Positions 1-6,115 of a stretch of DNA of 23,608 nucleotides are shown here, piece by piece. The position numbers and the translations under genes were made by a program. How positions within the stretch are numbered: position 1 is the stretch's first letter; the number at the start of each line of letters is the position of its first letter. Origin of the DNA: an uncultured Clostridia bacterium (GTDB lineage: Bacteria > Bacillota > Clostridia > Christensenellales > Aristaeellaceae); assembly GCA_937906775.1 (NCBI GenBank), contig CALCUD010000049.1:1-23608 (forward strand). The letters run 5' to 3'. Below the pieces are notes generated by a model that was not told the DNA's origin, did no database searches, and saw only the letters and a list, made by a program, of their open reading frames with translations.

Positions 1-14
1 GGCAGGTTACTTAC

Positions 15-69
15 CACGATTTCTCGTGACGGCCGGGCTACCTACCGGCTCTGGTGTACAAAAGTACAC
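15..69. other. Cluster of small hairpins at the window edge
   Basis: No gene is visible in 1-238. Three short inverted repeats follow each other: CACGA/TCGTG (15-19 and 24-28), CCGG/CCGG near 34-48, and GTGTAC/GTACAC (54-59 and 64-69, loop AAAA), the last followed by a short T-run at 76-80. They could be part of a transcription terminator, of a recombination site, or of a structured RNA continuing beyond the window. The stretch between here and position 118 shows nothing else that I recognise. Confidence 0.3.
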
Positions 70-118
70 GTTGCGTTTTTATCTTTGCTTTATATAATCA
101 GGCTCTTCGCCGGATTAA

Positions 119-201
119 CAAATTCCTGTTTGTCGCTTGGTTCTTTTAGTCAGACTTAAGTGTCCATAATAAGGATATTGAGACAGAAGGCACAGACAAA
201 C
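119..201 (-). repeat. Cassette-boundary repeat, long copy R1
   Basis: On the plus strand the copy begins CAAATTCCTGTTTGTCG (119-135) and ends CACAGACAAAC (191-201). GTTTGTC (128-134) and GACAAAC (195-201) are perfect inverted boxes enclosing a weakly paired interior of 60 bases. The first 37 bases match copy R5 at 2928-2964 closely. It lies directly downstream of the acetyltransferase gene. The design (short conserved inverted ends, imperfect stem, variable middle, one copy per gene) resembles integron attC sites, although the boxes are not the textbook RYYYAAC/GTTRRRY. Confidence 0.6.
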
Positions 202-238
202 TGGGATTTTACAACTTCTTAATTGGATACATTCTATT

Positions 239-826
239 TTAGTCAAGACATTTCTGCATAATCAATGCATCTTTATATGTTTCATTTACGTACCAAAAGT
301 TTTTATATGTTCCAATTGTTTCAAAACCCATTTTTTTATATAATGCAATTCCGGCAAAATTATCTGCCAATACCTCTAGTTCAATACTTTTTAGCTGCAT
401 TATCTTAGCAGACTTCAATATCGTATTCATCATCGCTGTTCCAATCCCCTTATTCCAGTAGTCTTTTTTCACAGAAATGGAAAATTTGGCACGATGATGC
501 ATTCTCATATTTGGATATCCATCCAGCTCTGCCCGTGCTATTATTTTACTATTCATAACTGCAACTATAACAATACTGTTATCGGAATCAGAAAGCATCG
601 CCAACCTTCTTCTGACACCTTCGATTGGCACATGAAATCCGTCTTTTCCATGCATAAGATTGTCCGATTCTTTTCCAACCTGATTCAAATATAAAATCAT
701 TTCTTCAGCATCTTCCGGTGTTGCTTCTCTAATACTATATTTTTCATTCTCCTCATTTTCTCCAATCATTTCCACAAATATCTTATTAATCGTGCCTTTA
801 AAATTCGTATCCGTTTTTTCGTACAT
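239..826 (-). CDS. GNAT family N-acetyltransferase
   Basis: The 195-residue protein fits a single GNAT domain that would transfer an acetyl group from acetyl-CoA to an amine; the substrate cannot be told from sequence. The acetyl-CoA pyrophosphate-binding signature is visible as the beta4-alpha3 segment SVKKDYWNKGIGTAMMN, with the N-K-G-I-G-T turn matching the Q/RxxGxG/A motif. The C-terminal LYKKMGFETIGTYKNFW segment is the usual motif B region. I chose the ATG at 826 because GGAGG (836-832) sits five bases upstream; a TTG at 838 extends the frame but lies inside that ribosome binding site. Repeat R2 abuts the ribosome binding site and R1 lies about 40 bases past the stop, so the gene looks like one unit of a cassette array. 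It is AT-rich relative to the core genes beyond 4.8 kb. Confidence 0.85.
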   Translation of the reverse strand: MYEKTDTNFKGTINKIFVEMIGENEENEKYSIREATPEDAEEMILYLNQVGKESDNLMHGKDGFHVPIEGVRRRLAMLSDSDNSIVIVAVMNSKIIARAELDGYPNMRMHHRAKFSISVKKDYWNKGIGTAMMNTILKSAKIMQLKSIELEVLADNFAGIALYKKMGFETIGTYKNFWYVNETYKDALIMQKCLD

Positions 827-835
827 AAGCCCCTC

Positions 836-866
836 CAAATTCCTGTTTTCCGGTATCTCGACAAAC
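836..866 (-). repeat. Cassette-boundary repeat, short copy R2
   Basis: This 31-base copy starts CAAATTCCTGTTTTCC and ends TCTCGACAAAC. It differs from R3 (1124-1154) at a single base and shares the first 13 bases with R1 and R5 and the terminal GACAAAC with R1. The long interior of R1/R4/R5 is missing. Its left edge overlaps the ribosome binding site of the acetyltransferase gene. Confidence 0.65.
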
Positions 867-876
867 CGGGATAAGT

Positions 877-1110
877 TTATTTCTCTTCTTTTCTAAAAAA
901 CTCTACTATCATAATCAGTATTCCAACGATAACCAATAAGATGGAAATAGCAAATAAAAATGTCAACCCCAATTCGGTTATTGTTGTTAATAATCTTCCG
1001 GGAGGAGTTGACCATCCATCAACCAAATTATTCCCAGCGATAAAAACAACTGATAATGTCCATATACTTCCTATTAACGAAAGAACCCCCCCGATTACTG
1101 CTCTCTTCAT
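877..1110 (-). CDS. Small two-helix membrane protein, unknown function
   Basis: The 77-residue protein has a hydrophobic segment at about residues 5-25 and a second at about 45-70, joined by a short polar loop (NLVDGWSTPPGRL), and ends in a charged EFFRKEEK tail. It should be an integral membrane protein with two helices and a cytosolic charged tail. The ATG at 1110 is preceded by GGAGG (1122-1118), so I prefer it to the upstream start at 1152, which would place coding sequence over repeat R3. The gene is flanked tightly by R3 upstream and R2 downstream. I recognise no family. Small membrane proteins are common in cassette arrays, but no function can be assigned. Confidence 0.7.
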   Translation of the reverse strand: MKRAVIGGVLSLIGSIWTLSVVFIAGNNLVDGWSTPPGRLLTTITELGLTFLFAISILLVIVGILIMIVEFFRKEEK

Positions 1111-1123
1111 ATTCCCACCTCCA

Positions 1124-1154
1124 CAAATTCCTGTTTTCCGGTATCTTGACAAAC
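1124..1154 (-). repeat. Cassette-boundary repeat, short copy R3
   Basis: A 31-base near-identical partner of R2 (one mismatch). On the minus strand it runs from the last base of the upstream gene's TAG stop codon (1156-1154) to the edge of the ribosome binding site of the small membrane protein. Its GACAAAC end is part of a perfect 14-base palindrome CAAACTATAGTTTG (1150-1163) that contains the stop codon. Confidence 0.65.
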
Positions 1155-2209
1155 TATAGTTTGCTGTTGTCCGATATACTTACATTATTCATTACTCTAC
1201 ACGCCTGCAAAACATTTTCAATTTGTAATCCTTTAAGTGCATCCACAAAGATTAAATGCTCTTGAATCCTCTTATCACTGCTATAATCATCCCCATAGCA
1301 ATCATCAAATATTACGTATCTACGAATCGATGGATTCATATTTAGATATTGCTTAATTTCCTCTGTTCTATTTTTGAAGTTTTCATCCCATGGAGTTACA
1401 TCTGATATGGTTATTTCATACTTTTTAAAAGCAGCTGATAGCTCGTTCCAAAGAGCAATTTGATTATTATACCCAAGTGCTATTGCTTTTTCTCTATATT
1501 TAGAAGCCCCATATCTCCAATCAGAGGCAATAACTACTTTAGCCTTTGTTCTATCGACAAAAGTCTTTAAGTAATCTATTGCTTGAGGTAATAATTCCTG
1601 TATATTCTTATTAGGATCATAAATATCCAGAACTCCATCTATATCTAAAAAAACAGTGAATACATCATCTTTAATCATTGTTTCTGCTCTGTTCAATATT
1701 TCAATACAATACTTCTCAGTTTTTTCAATATCAGAAGCTAATTCACTGATTATCTTTTCCCCTTCGAGAATAGCATCATCATACTGTTTCTTACTCAATT
1801 CGCCGGACTGATATGCTGAATCCAATTCATCTCTATCCTTTACACATATGTCCCCTTGTGGTGTAAGCATAACATCAAGATATTTGTCTATATAAAAAAG
1901 AATCCCATCATCATCTATACCGATTTCTTCAATAACATCAATGTACCAAGTACTTACACGCCTATTTGGAAGTAAATATGTTCCAATACATCTTGACTTT
2001 CCATCAGGAATAATAGTAAGCCAAATCATATTTTTTCCACATACTGGTATACGACCAGCCTTCTCATACTCCCAATATCTTGTTTCTCCATCAGTCAGAT
2101 AAATAATTGAAACCCACCCAGACAATAGTTCATTATCCATTCTCATTTGATGATATGGATAATTCTCAAAATACCATTTTTTATCTCTTGTCAACCTCAT
2201 TTTATTCAT
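1154..2209 (-). CDS. DUF402 (NtdP/FomD-like) - HAD phosphatase fusion protein
   Basis: The 351-residue protein shows two catalytic modules. Residues about 20-165 read as a DUF402 domain (the family of the nucleoside di/triphosphatase NtdP and of FomD): WYIDVIEEIGIDDDG, then YIDKYLDVMLTPQGDI, then a KDRDELDSAYQSGELS segment match the family's conserved run of metal-binding acidic residues. Residues about 183-335 form a small HAD-type domain like that found in RNA-repair polyproteins: FLDIDGVLD (motif I nucleophile and acid Asp), VVIASDWRYG (motif II) and VIFDDCYGDD (late acidic motif). The pairing suggests a nucleotide or RNA-end phosphatase, but the substrate is unknown. The ATG at 2209 has only a weak GAAGAAAG upstream; a second ATG three codons in is possible. 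The TAG stop overlaps repeat R3; degenerate repeat R4 lies upstream. Confidence 0.8.
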   Translation of the reverse strand: MNKMRLTRDKKWYFENYPYHQMRMDNELLSGWVSIIYLTDGETRYWEYEKAGRIPVCGKNMIWLTIIPDGKSRCIGTYLLPNRRVSTWYIDVIEEIGIDDDGILFYIDKYLDVMLTPQGDICVKDRDELDSAYQSGELSKKQYDDAILEGEKIISELASDIEKTEKYCIEILNRAETMIKDDVFTVFLDIDGVLDIYDPNKNIQELLPQAIDYLKTFVDRTKAKVVIASDWRYGASKYREKAIALGYNNQIALWNELSAAFKKYEITISDVTPWDENFKNRTEEIKQYLNMNPSIRRYVIFDDCYGDDYSSDKRIQEHLIFVDALKGLQIENVLQACRVMNNVSISDNSKL

Positions 2210-2238
2210 ATAAAACGCACTTTCTTCATCATTAAATT

Positions 2239-2320
2239 TGAATTCGTTTGCTTCGCTTAATCTGACAAATGTTTACCAGGGAATGATAATCAGGAGACTG
2301 ATGCATTGGACACAGACAAA
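2239..2320 (-). repeat. Cassette-boundary repeat, long degenerate copy R4
   Basis: This copy occupies most of the 160 bases between the kinase and the HAD gene. It reads TGAATTCGTTTGCTTCGCTT at its left end, has AATCTGAC at 2259-2266 (as in R1/R5), shares TGATGCATT (2299-2307) with R5, and ends CACAGACAAA (2311-2320) exactly as R1 does. Total length and end spacing match R1 within a few bases. The left GTTTGTC box is decayed to GTTTGCT. Confidence 0.5.
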
Positions 2321-2369
2321 TTAATGTTTCACCGGATGAACGTCCCGGCAAGAGTTGCCTGACTGCTTA

Positions 2370-2876
2370 TCACAAACCCTCAATAAACTCTGCCACTTTC
2401 GTTGCAGTTTGTTCTTCTGTCTGTTCGCTGTTGTCAATAAACAGAGGGTATTTTCCACGATTTTTTCTGAACCATTGATTGTATTCTATATGCGGACGAA
2501 TAGCTTCCTCTGTAGTAAATCCGCGTTCTGCAGGTCTGGCTTGCAGTCGTTGATAGATCACTTCATCCGTCGGGCACAGCACAATAAATACTGTGGACTC
2601 AATCTCTGCCGGTATAGTGTGCCGTCCAATATAATCCTGCGGATTGATGCAGGATACAAACACCAGATCATGCCCATTCGCCAGCCGAACAGCTTCTGCC
2701 AGACAATCATCGCTGAAGTGTTCCTCATGATCCGTACCGGCATAGTCCCACCAGTTGATGCCAACCTCATCTGTATCGATACAAACAAATTTATCAGGAT
2801 CCAATCGTTTTGCCAGATGATCCTTGACAGTGGATTTTCCCGCACCGCAAGTACCGGTGATAATAATAAGTCGCAT
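2370..2876 (-). CDS. P-loop NTPase, small-molecule kinase-like (AAA family)
   Basis: The 168-residue protein has a Walker A motif near its N-terminus (GTCGAGKST, residues 8-16), an acidic CIDTDEVG segment at the position where shikimate/gluconate/adenylylsulfate-type kinases bind their phosphoryl acceptor, a hydrophobic strand DLVFVSC, and an arginine-rich lid-like segment (QRLQARPAERG). It therefore resembles a small single-domain kinase of the AAA_18/AAA_33 group; the acceptor is unknown. AAAGGAG lies six to eight bases before the ATG at 2876. Repeat R5 lies about 50 bases upstream and R4 follows the stop, placing it as the first gene of the cassette-like series when read on the minus strand. 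Confidence 0.8.
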   Translation of the reverse strand: MRLIIITGTCGAGKSTVKDHLAKRLDPDKFVCIDTDEVGINWWDYAGTDHEEHFSDDCLAEAVRLANGHDLVFVSCINPQDYIGRHTIPAEIESTVFIVLCPTDEVIYQRLQARPAERGFTTEEAIRPHIEYNQWFRKNRGKYPLFIDNSEQTEEQTATKVAEFIEGL

Positions 2877-2927
2877 ATGATCTCCTTTTTGATTTGCTAT
2901 GACACTTTGATTAATAGTTTATCCCCG

Positions 2928-3014
2928 CAAATTCCTGTTTGTCGTTTAGTTCACTTAGTCTGACTATTGATGCATTAGAAACCCAATCCATTATATCATA
3001 GTCGAAATGACAAA
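2928..3014 (-). repeat. Cassette-boundary repeat, long copy R5
   Basis: The left end CAAATTCCTGTTTGTCG (2928-2944) is identical to R1, followed by TTAGTTCACTTAGTCTGAC. TGATGCATTA (2968-2977) matches R4, and GACAAA closes the unit at 3009-3014. It is the outermost copy on this side and separates the cassette-like genes from the ORF at 3066-3446, whose terminator hairpin begins one base later. Confidence 0.6.
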
Positions 3015-3041
3015 AGCCATCATGGAATCAACCATGATGGC
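3007..3041 (-). terminator. Rho-independent terminator, minus strand
   Basis: A perfect 10-base-pair stem GCCATCATGG/CCATGATGGC (3016-3025 and 3032-3041) with a six-base loop is followed on the minus strand by TTTTGTCATTTC. It is placed about 25 bases past the stop of the minus-strand ORF at 3066-3446. Confidence 0.75.
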
Positions 3042-3065
3042 CCGCAGCTGTTGATCTATTCGATC

Positions 3066-3446
3066 TTATACAGCCATCTCGTCCTTATAGACAGGTTTCA
3101 CTTTTTCAAATGGAGTTCGCAGCAATCTTTCCATTTCATCATTGCCAAGATTCCGAACCAATCGATCATATTTCTGTGCTTTTTGATTCACAGACTCGCT
3201 GATTTGAGCCCGATCCTTCCAAATGGCAACATCATGCCGATGCGCTTGACGTTCCTTTCGGTTTTCTTCTCTTTCTTCCAACAGTTTGTAATACAGGCTT
3301 TTGATTACAGTTACCAGGTGTCTGACCAAAGGTAACGCTTTCTTTTCACGATAGGATTTCGCAGATTCAAGCAGCGTGGTATCTTCGAGTATAAGACAAG
3401 GGGACGTTTCCACACAAACCGTCCCCTCGTCTTGAAAACGCCACAC
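3066..3446 (-). pseudogene. Coiled-coil protein fragment, possibly tail of a mobilisation protein
   Basis: A 126-codon frame starting at GTG 3446 encodes a highly charged, helix-rich sequence, with a likely coiled coil around KLLEEREENRKERQAHRHD and a C-terminal segment QKYDRLVRNLGNDEMERLL. The composition is reminiscent of C-terminal tails of plasmid mobilisation/recombination (Pre/Mob) proteins, but I cannot see any N-terminal catalytic domain. The start has no convincing ribosome binding site, and another open frame overlaps it on the same strand (3311-3583), which suggests a frameshifted or truncated remnant. A strong terminator follows, supporting that the 3' end is genuine. Confidence 0.35.
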
Positions 3447-3611
3447 ACAGAATTTCCCATTTTCCGAATTTCTTCCGGCAGAGAACCAATATCTCTGTCC
3501 ATAGCCATCGATAATTTTTCAGATACTGCTTCATTCGTACAGAATTGTGTTATACTGTTTTTGTCAAGTATACAGTCAGACAATATTGATGATTATGAAA
3601 AACGTAGCGTA

Positions 3612-3830
3612 ATGTCTGTCATTCGAGAGATTGAAGCGCTTGACGAAAACTATTATTCATCGTATCCAAGCTTTCAGGAACTAGCAAAGATTTATGGAGA
3701 TCCTTATAGTGAGAAACTGTACCGCATCAGAGACCTTTACTATTATTACCGCACACAGTATGCGCAAGAACATGATATCCAAGTCTACGATGTAACGGAT
3801 GAGCGGCAATCTGGTAGTAGAAGATATTAG
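3612..3830 (+). CDS. Small hypothetical protein, possibly a gene remnant
   Basis: From the ATG at 3612 the frame encodes 72 residues, acidic and tyrosine-rich in the middle (YGDPYSEKLYRIRDLYYYYR), with predicted helices and no membrane segment. I recognise no family. The same frame is open and protein-like for roughly 15 codons upstream without a good start codon, and no GGAGG precedes 3612, so the real gene may have lost its 5' end. A TATACT box at 3551-3556 could serve as a -10. The NUDIX gene starts 37 bases after the TAG stop, so the two may be co-transcribed. Confidence 0.4.
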   Translation: MSVIREIEALDENYYSSYPSFQELAKIYGDPYSEKLYRIRDLYYYYRTQYAQEHDIQVYDVTDERQSGSRRY

Positions 3831-3867
3831 CAAATGCCATTTTATCAGGGGGGATTGAAACAATACC

Positions 3868-4308
3868 ATGGCAGATGAAAAATCATGTGGAGCTATTGTA
3901 TTCACATATGAAAATGAGATCAGGAAATATGTAATCATCCGGGAAACAGGTTTATATCAGGGTTATTGTGGTTTTCCAAAGGGACATATGGAGGCAGGAG
4001 AAACAGAACAGGATACCGCGATAAGAGAAGTTAAAGAAGAAACCGGACTGGACGTTGAACTGCTTGACGGATTCAGGAAGGTGGACGAACACTTCCTGGT
4101 ACGGGAAGGTCGGCCGAACGATAAGAAAACAAATGTGTACTTTTTGGCGGAATACCATGATCAGGAACTCAAAGCACAGGAGGCTGAAGTTTCAAAGATC
4201 GTTCTTATGGACTACCAGGAAGCACTTAAAAGCCTTCAATACGATGAATCTAAACGAGAACTTACAGAAGCCGAGAATTTTATAAATACCAGCTTGAAGA
4301 TAAGATGA
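3868..4308 (+). CDS. NUDIX hydrolase (Ap4A-pyrophosphohydrolase-like)
   Basis: The 146-residue protein carries a complete NUDIX box at residues 39-61: G39, E45, then R53-E54-V55, E57-E58 and G60, matching Gx5Ex7REVxEExG. The glutamates bind Mg2+ for hydrolysis of a nucleoside diphosphate linked to another moiety. The SCGAIVF start and CGFPKGHMEAGE segment resemble bacterial diadenosine tetraphosphatase-like NUDIX proteins, but substrate assignment within this family is unreliable. A purine-rich AGGGGGG lies about 14 bases before the ATG. It belongs to the AT-rich accessory segment and is the last clear gene before the hairpin-rich gap. Confidence 0.8.
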   Translation: MADEKSCGAIVFTYENEIRKYVIIRETGLYQGYCGFPKGHMEAGETEQDTAIREVKEETGLDVELLDGFRKVDEHFLVREGRPNDKKTNVYFLAEYHDQELKAQEAEVSKIVLMDYQEALKSLQYDESKRELTEAENFINTSLKIR

Positions 4309-4740
4309 TAACCCTGAAACCGGAATTCATAGAATCAATATGGCTTTCAATTTATCTGTCAATTAAGGAGAGCAGAAGCACTATTTCAACGTTGTTTATC
4401 TGCTTACCGATATGCGTAATAGATAGAGAAACGGAAGTTAAGCGGTCACGCGACATTTGAACATGAAATCCCCTGCGGGCGTATTTGCCCGCAGGGGATT
4501 GTGAATGAACTGTATGAAAGACGCTTGCTGGCATAGTCATAACCGGCAAGCGTTTTGCTATACGTTTGGTTTTATCCCTTCGTTCGGACCTGTCGGAATT
4601 TCCGACAGGTTGCAGATTTGTTGAGTTCACCTTCTTCATAGATGTGTTGTTTCACAAATCCCCATTGATAAAATCCTCTAAAACCCATATAAACAAATAG
4701 ATTCAGCATCAGAAGGCAAAAACAAATGCGGTCAAAACGC
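4309..4740. other. Gene-poor, hairpin-rich junction
   Basis: No convincing gene lies between the NUDIX stop and the guaA terminator. The stretch holds three strong hairpins: a perfect 14-bp stem with loop GTATTT (4467-4480/4487-4500), an 11-bp stem with one G-T pair (4521-4531/4543-4553), and a perfect 10-bp stem with loop ATT (4588-4597/4601-4610). A 95-codon minus-strand frame (4639-4352) runs through all three; its translation from MPASVFHTVHS onward reminds me, from memory only, of leader peptides in attenuator regions of mobile resistance genes, but no such gene follows. GCGGTCAC occurs twice (4442-4449, 4739-4746). The abrupt composition change here suggests an insertion boundary. Confidence 0.4.
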
Positions 4741-4743
4741 GGT

Positions 4744-4778
4744 CACAAAAAACGGAGCCCTTGATTTTCAAGGGCTCC
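4744..4778 (-). terminator. Terminator of the GMP synthase gene
   Basis: An 11-bp perfect stem GGAGCCCTTGA/TCAAGGGCTCC (4754-4764 and 4768-4778), loop TTT, is followed on the minus strand by GTTTTTTGTG. It lies 13 bases past the guaA stop codon. Confidence 0.85.
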
Positions 4779-4791
4779 GAGCAGTTTGGCA

Positions 4792-5772
4792 TTATTCCCA
4801 CTCGATGGTGGCGACGGGCTTCGGACTCAGATCGTACAGGACGCGGTTGACGCCTTTGACTTCGGTCAGAATACGGTTCACGATCTTATTCAGAAGATCG
4901 TAGGGGACGGGCTCAATGGAGGCGGAAGTCGCGTCGATACTGTTGACCGCGCGAAGAATGACCGGCCATTCCCAGGTGCGTTTATTGTCTTTGATGCCGG
5001 TGGATTTCACGTCCGGAACCACGGTGAAGTATTGCCAGACTTTGCCTTCGAGACCGGCGGCAGCGAATTCCTCGCGGAGGATCGCGTCGGCCTCGCGGAC
5101 AGCCTCCAGACGGTCGCGCGTGATGGCGCCGACACAGCGGACGCCCAGACCGGGACCCGGGAAGGGCTGACGGTAAACCATGCCGTCCGGCAGGCCCAGC
5201 GCCTTGCCGACGACCCGGACTTCGTCCTTGTACAGGAATTTGACGGGTTCAACCAGCTCAAAATTCAGTTCGGGAGGAAGACCGCCGACGTTGTGATGCG
5301 CCTTGACGCCGTCGGACTCCAGAATATCGGGATAGATCGTTCCCTGAGCGAGGAATTCCACGCCGGATTGCTTGGAAGCTTCTTCCGCGAAGACATCAAT
5401 GAATTCCTTGCCGATGATCTTGCGCTTCTGCTCGGGATCGGAGACCCCGGCAAGCTTGTCGAGGAAACGGTCCACCGCGTCAACATAGATCAGGTTGGCG
5501 TCCATCTGATTGCGGAAAACTTCGATGACCTGTTCGGGTTCGCCTTTACGAAGCAGACCGTGATTTACATGGACCGCGACCAGCTGTTTGCCGATGGCTT
5601 TGATCAGCAGAGCCGCGACGACAGAGGAATCGACGCCGCCGGATAGAGCCAGCAGCACTTTTTTATCGCCGACCTGGGCGCGGATGGCAGCGACCTGCTC
5701 ATCAATAAAGGCGTTGGCCAGCTCGGGCGTGTTGATCCGTTGCATGTTTTCGGGACGCTTGTTGTTCTCCAT
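4792..5772 (-). CDS. guaA: GMP synthase, ATP-pyrophosphatase subunit (no glutaminase domain)
   Basis: The product would convert XMP to GMP using ATP and ammonia, in the cytosol. At 326 residues it contains only the C-terminal half of a normal (about 510-residue) GuaA. The PP-loop LLALSGGVDSS is at residues 40-50, followed by the ATP-pyrophosphatase core and the dimerisation domain with FPGPGLGVRC and the hallmark C-terminus KPVATIEWE. The class I glutamine amidotransferase half is absent, as in archaeal two-subunit enzymes. I chose the ATG at 5772 (MENNKRPENM) because GGAGG lies seven bases upstream; a longer in-frame extension to 5850 crosses the promoter. A strong promoter and a terminator frame it as a single-gene unit, divergent from the sugar locus. 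A separate glutaminase subunit, or direct use of ammonia, would be needed. Confidence 0.92.
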   Translation of the reverse strand: MENNKRPENMQRINTPELANAFIDEQVAAIRAQVGDKKVLLALSGGVDSSVVAALLIKAIGKQLVAVHVNHGLLRKGEPEQVIEVFRNQMDANLIYVDAVDRFLDKLAGVSDPEQKRKIIGKEFIDVFAEEASKQSGVEFLAQGTIYPDILESDGVKAHHNVGGLPPELNFELVEPVKFLYKDEVRVVGKALGLPDGMVYRQPFPGPGLGVRCVGAITRDRLEAVREADAILREEFAAAGLEGKVWQYFTVVPDVKSTGIKDNKRTWEWPVILRAVNSIDATSASIEPVPYDLLNKIVNRILTEVKGVNRVLYDLSPKPVATIEWE

Positions 5773-5821
5773 GCTCATTCCTCCAAACCCGCTTACATTA
5801 GAATAGAAAATATACTCAAAC

Positions 5822-5850
5822 AGAATATACACAAACGGGTTCGATGTCAA
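5822..5850 (-). promoter_or_regulatory. Promoter of guaA
   Basis: On the minus strand TTGACA (5850-5845) and TATTCT (5827-5822) are separated by 17 bases, about 50 bases before the chosen guaA start. The short leader shows no purine riboswitch. The rest of the 343-base divergent region is AT-rich and contains a repeated TACGGTTAA (5901-5909, 5927-5935) of unknown meaning. Confidence 0.7.
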
Positions 5851-6033
5851 TTCACAAACATAACAATTCTGTGTTTGTTTTGTTTCAAAAAATATTTTTT
5901 TACGGTTAAATTAATTTGTAAACATTACGGTTAACGACATATGCTGAAAAATAATGATTCCATCGCGGTTAAATGACACGGTAAATTTGTACAGACATGC
6001 CGGAACACGTTTTATATCAACGGGTTGAAGGTA

Positions 6034-6062
6034 TTGACAGAAGCAATTTGCCGGGTTATAAT
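6034..6062 (+). promoter_or_regulatory. Sigma-A promoter of the mannoside ABC operon
   Basis: Perfect consensus boxes TTGACA (6034-6039) and TATAAT (6057-6062) are spaced by 17 bases. Transcription would begin near 6069-6072, inside the adjacent palindromic operator, so a bound repressor would block initiation. Confidence 0.9.
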
Positions 6063-6071
6063 TCGCTTAAC

Positions 6072-6095
6072 AAGTTAACCAATTGTTAACTTAAC
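6072..6095 (+). promoter_or_regulatory. Palindromic operator, likely for the local LacI-type repressor
   Basis: AAGTTAAC (6072-6079) and GTTAACTT (6085-6092) form a perfect inverted repeat around CAATT, and the sequence runs on as TTAACTTAAC (6086-6095). The same 10-mer TTAACTTAAC recurs at the epimerase promoter (9444-9453). Its position at the transcription start fits repression. The assignment to the LacI-family gene at 10664 is inference from proximity. Confidence 0.65.
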
Positions 6096-6115
6096 AAATT
6101 AAGGAGGAAACCAAC

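Noticed and set aside
119..201. Calling R1 a canonical attC site
   Set aside because: Ends are GTTTGTC/GACAAAC and lack the RYYYAAC/GTTRRRY core; only the overall layout is attC-like, so the call was kept as a repeat.
119..3014. Reading the five repeats as a CRISPR array
   Set aside because: Spacing is hundreds of bases with genes between copies, and copies vary in length.
4786..5646. 286-codon plus-strand frame opposite guaA
   Set aside because: Antisense shadow; guaA has PP-loop, full domain order, promoter and terminator.
5773..5900. Purine riboswitch ahead of guaA
   Set aside because: The leader from the predicted start site is only about 45 bases and lacks the conserved purine-aptamer loops.
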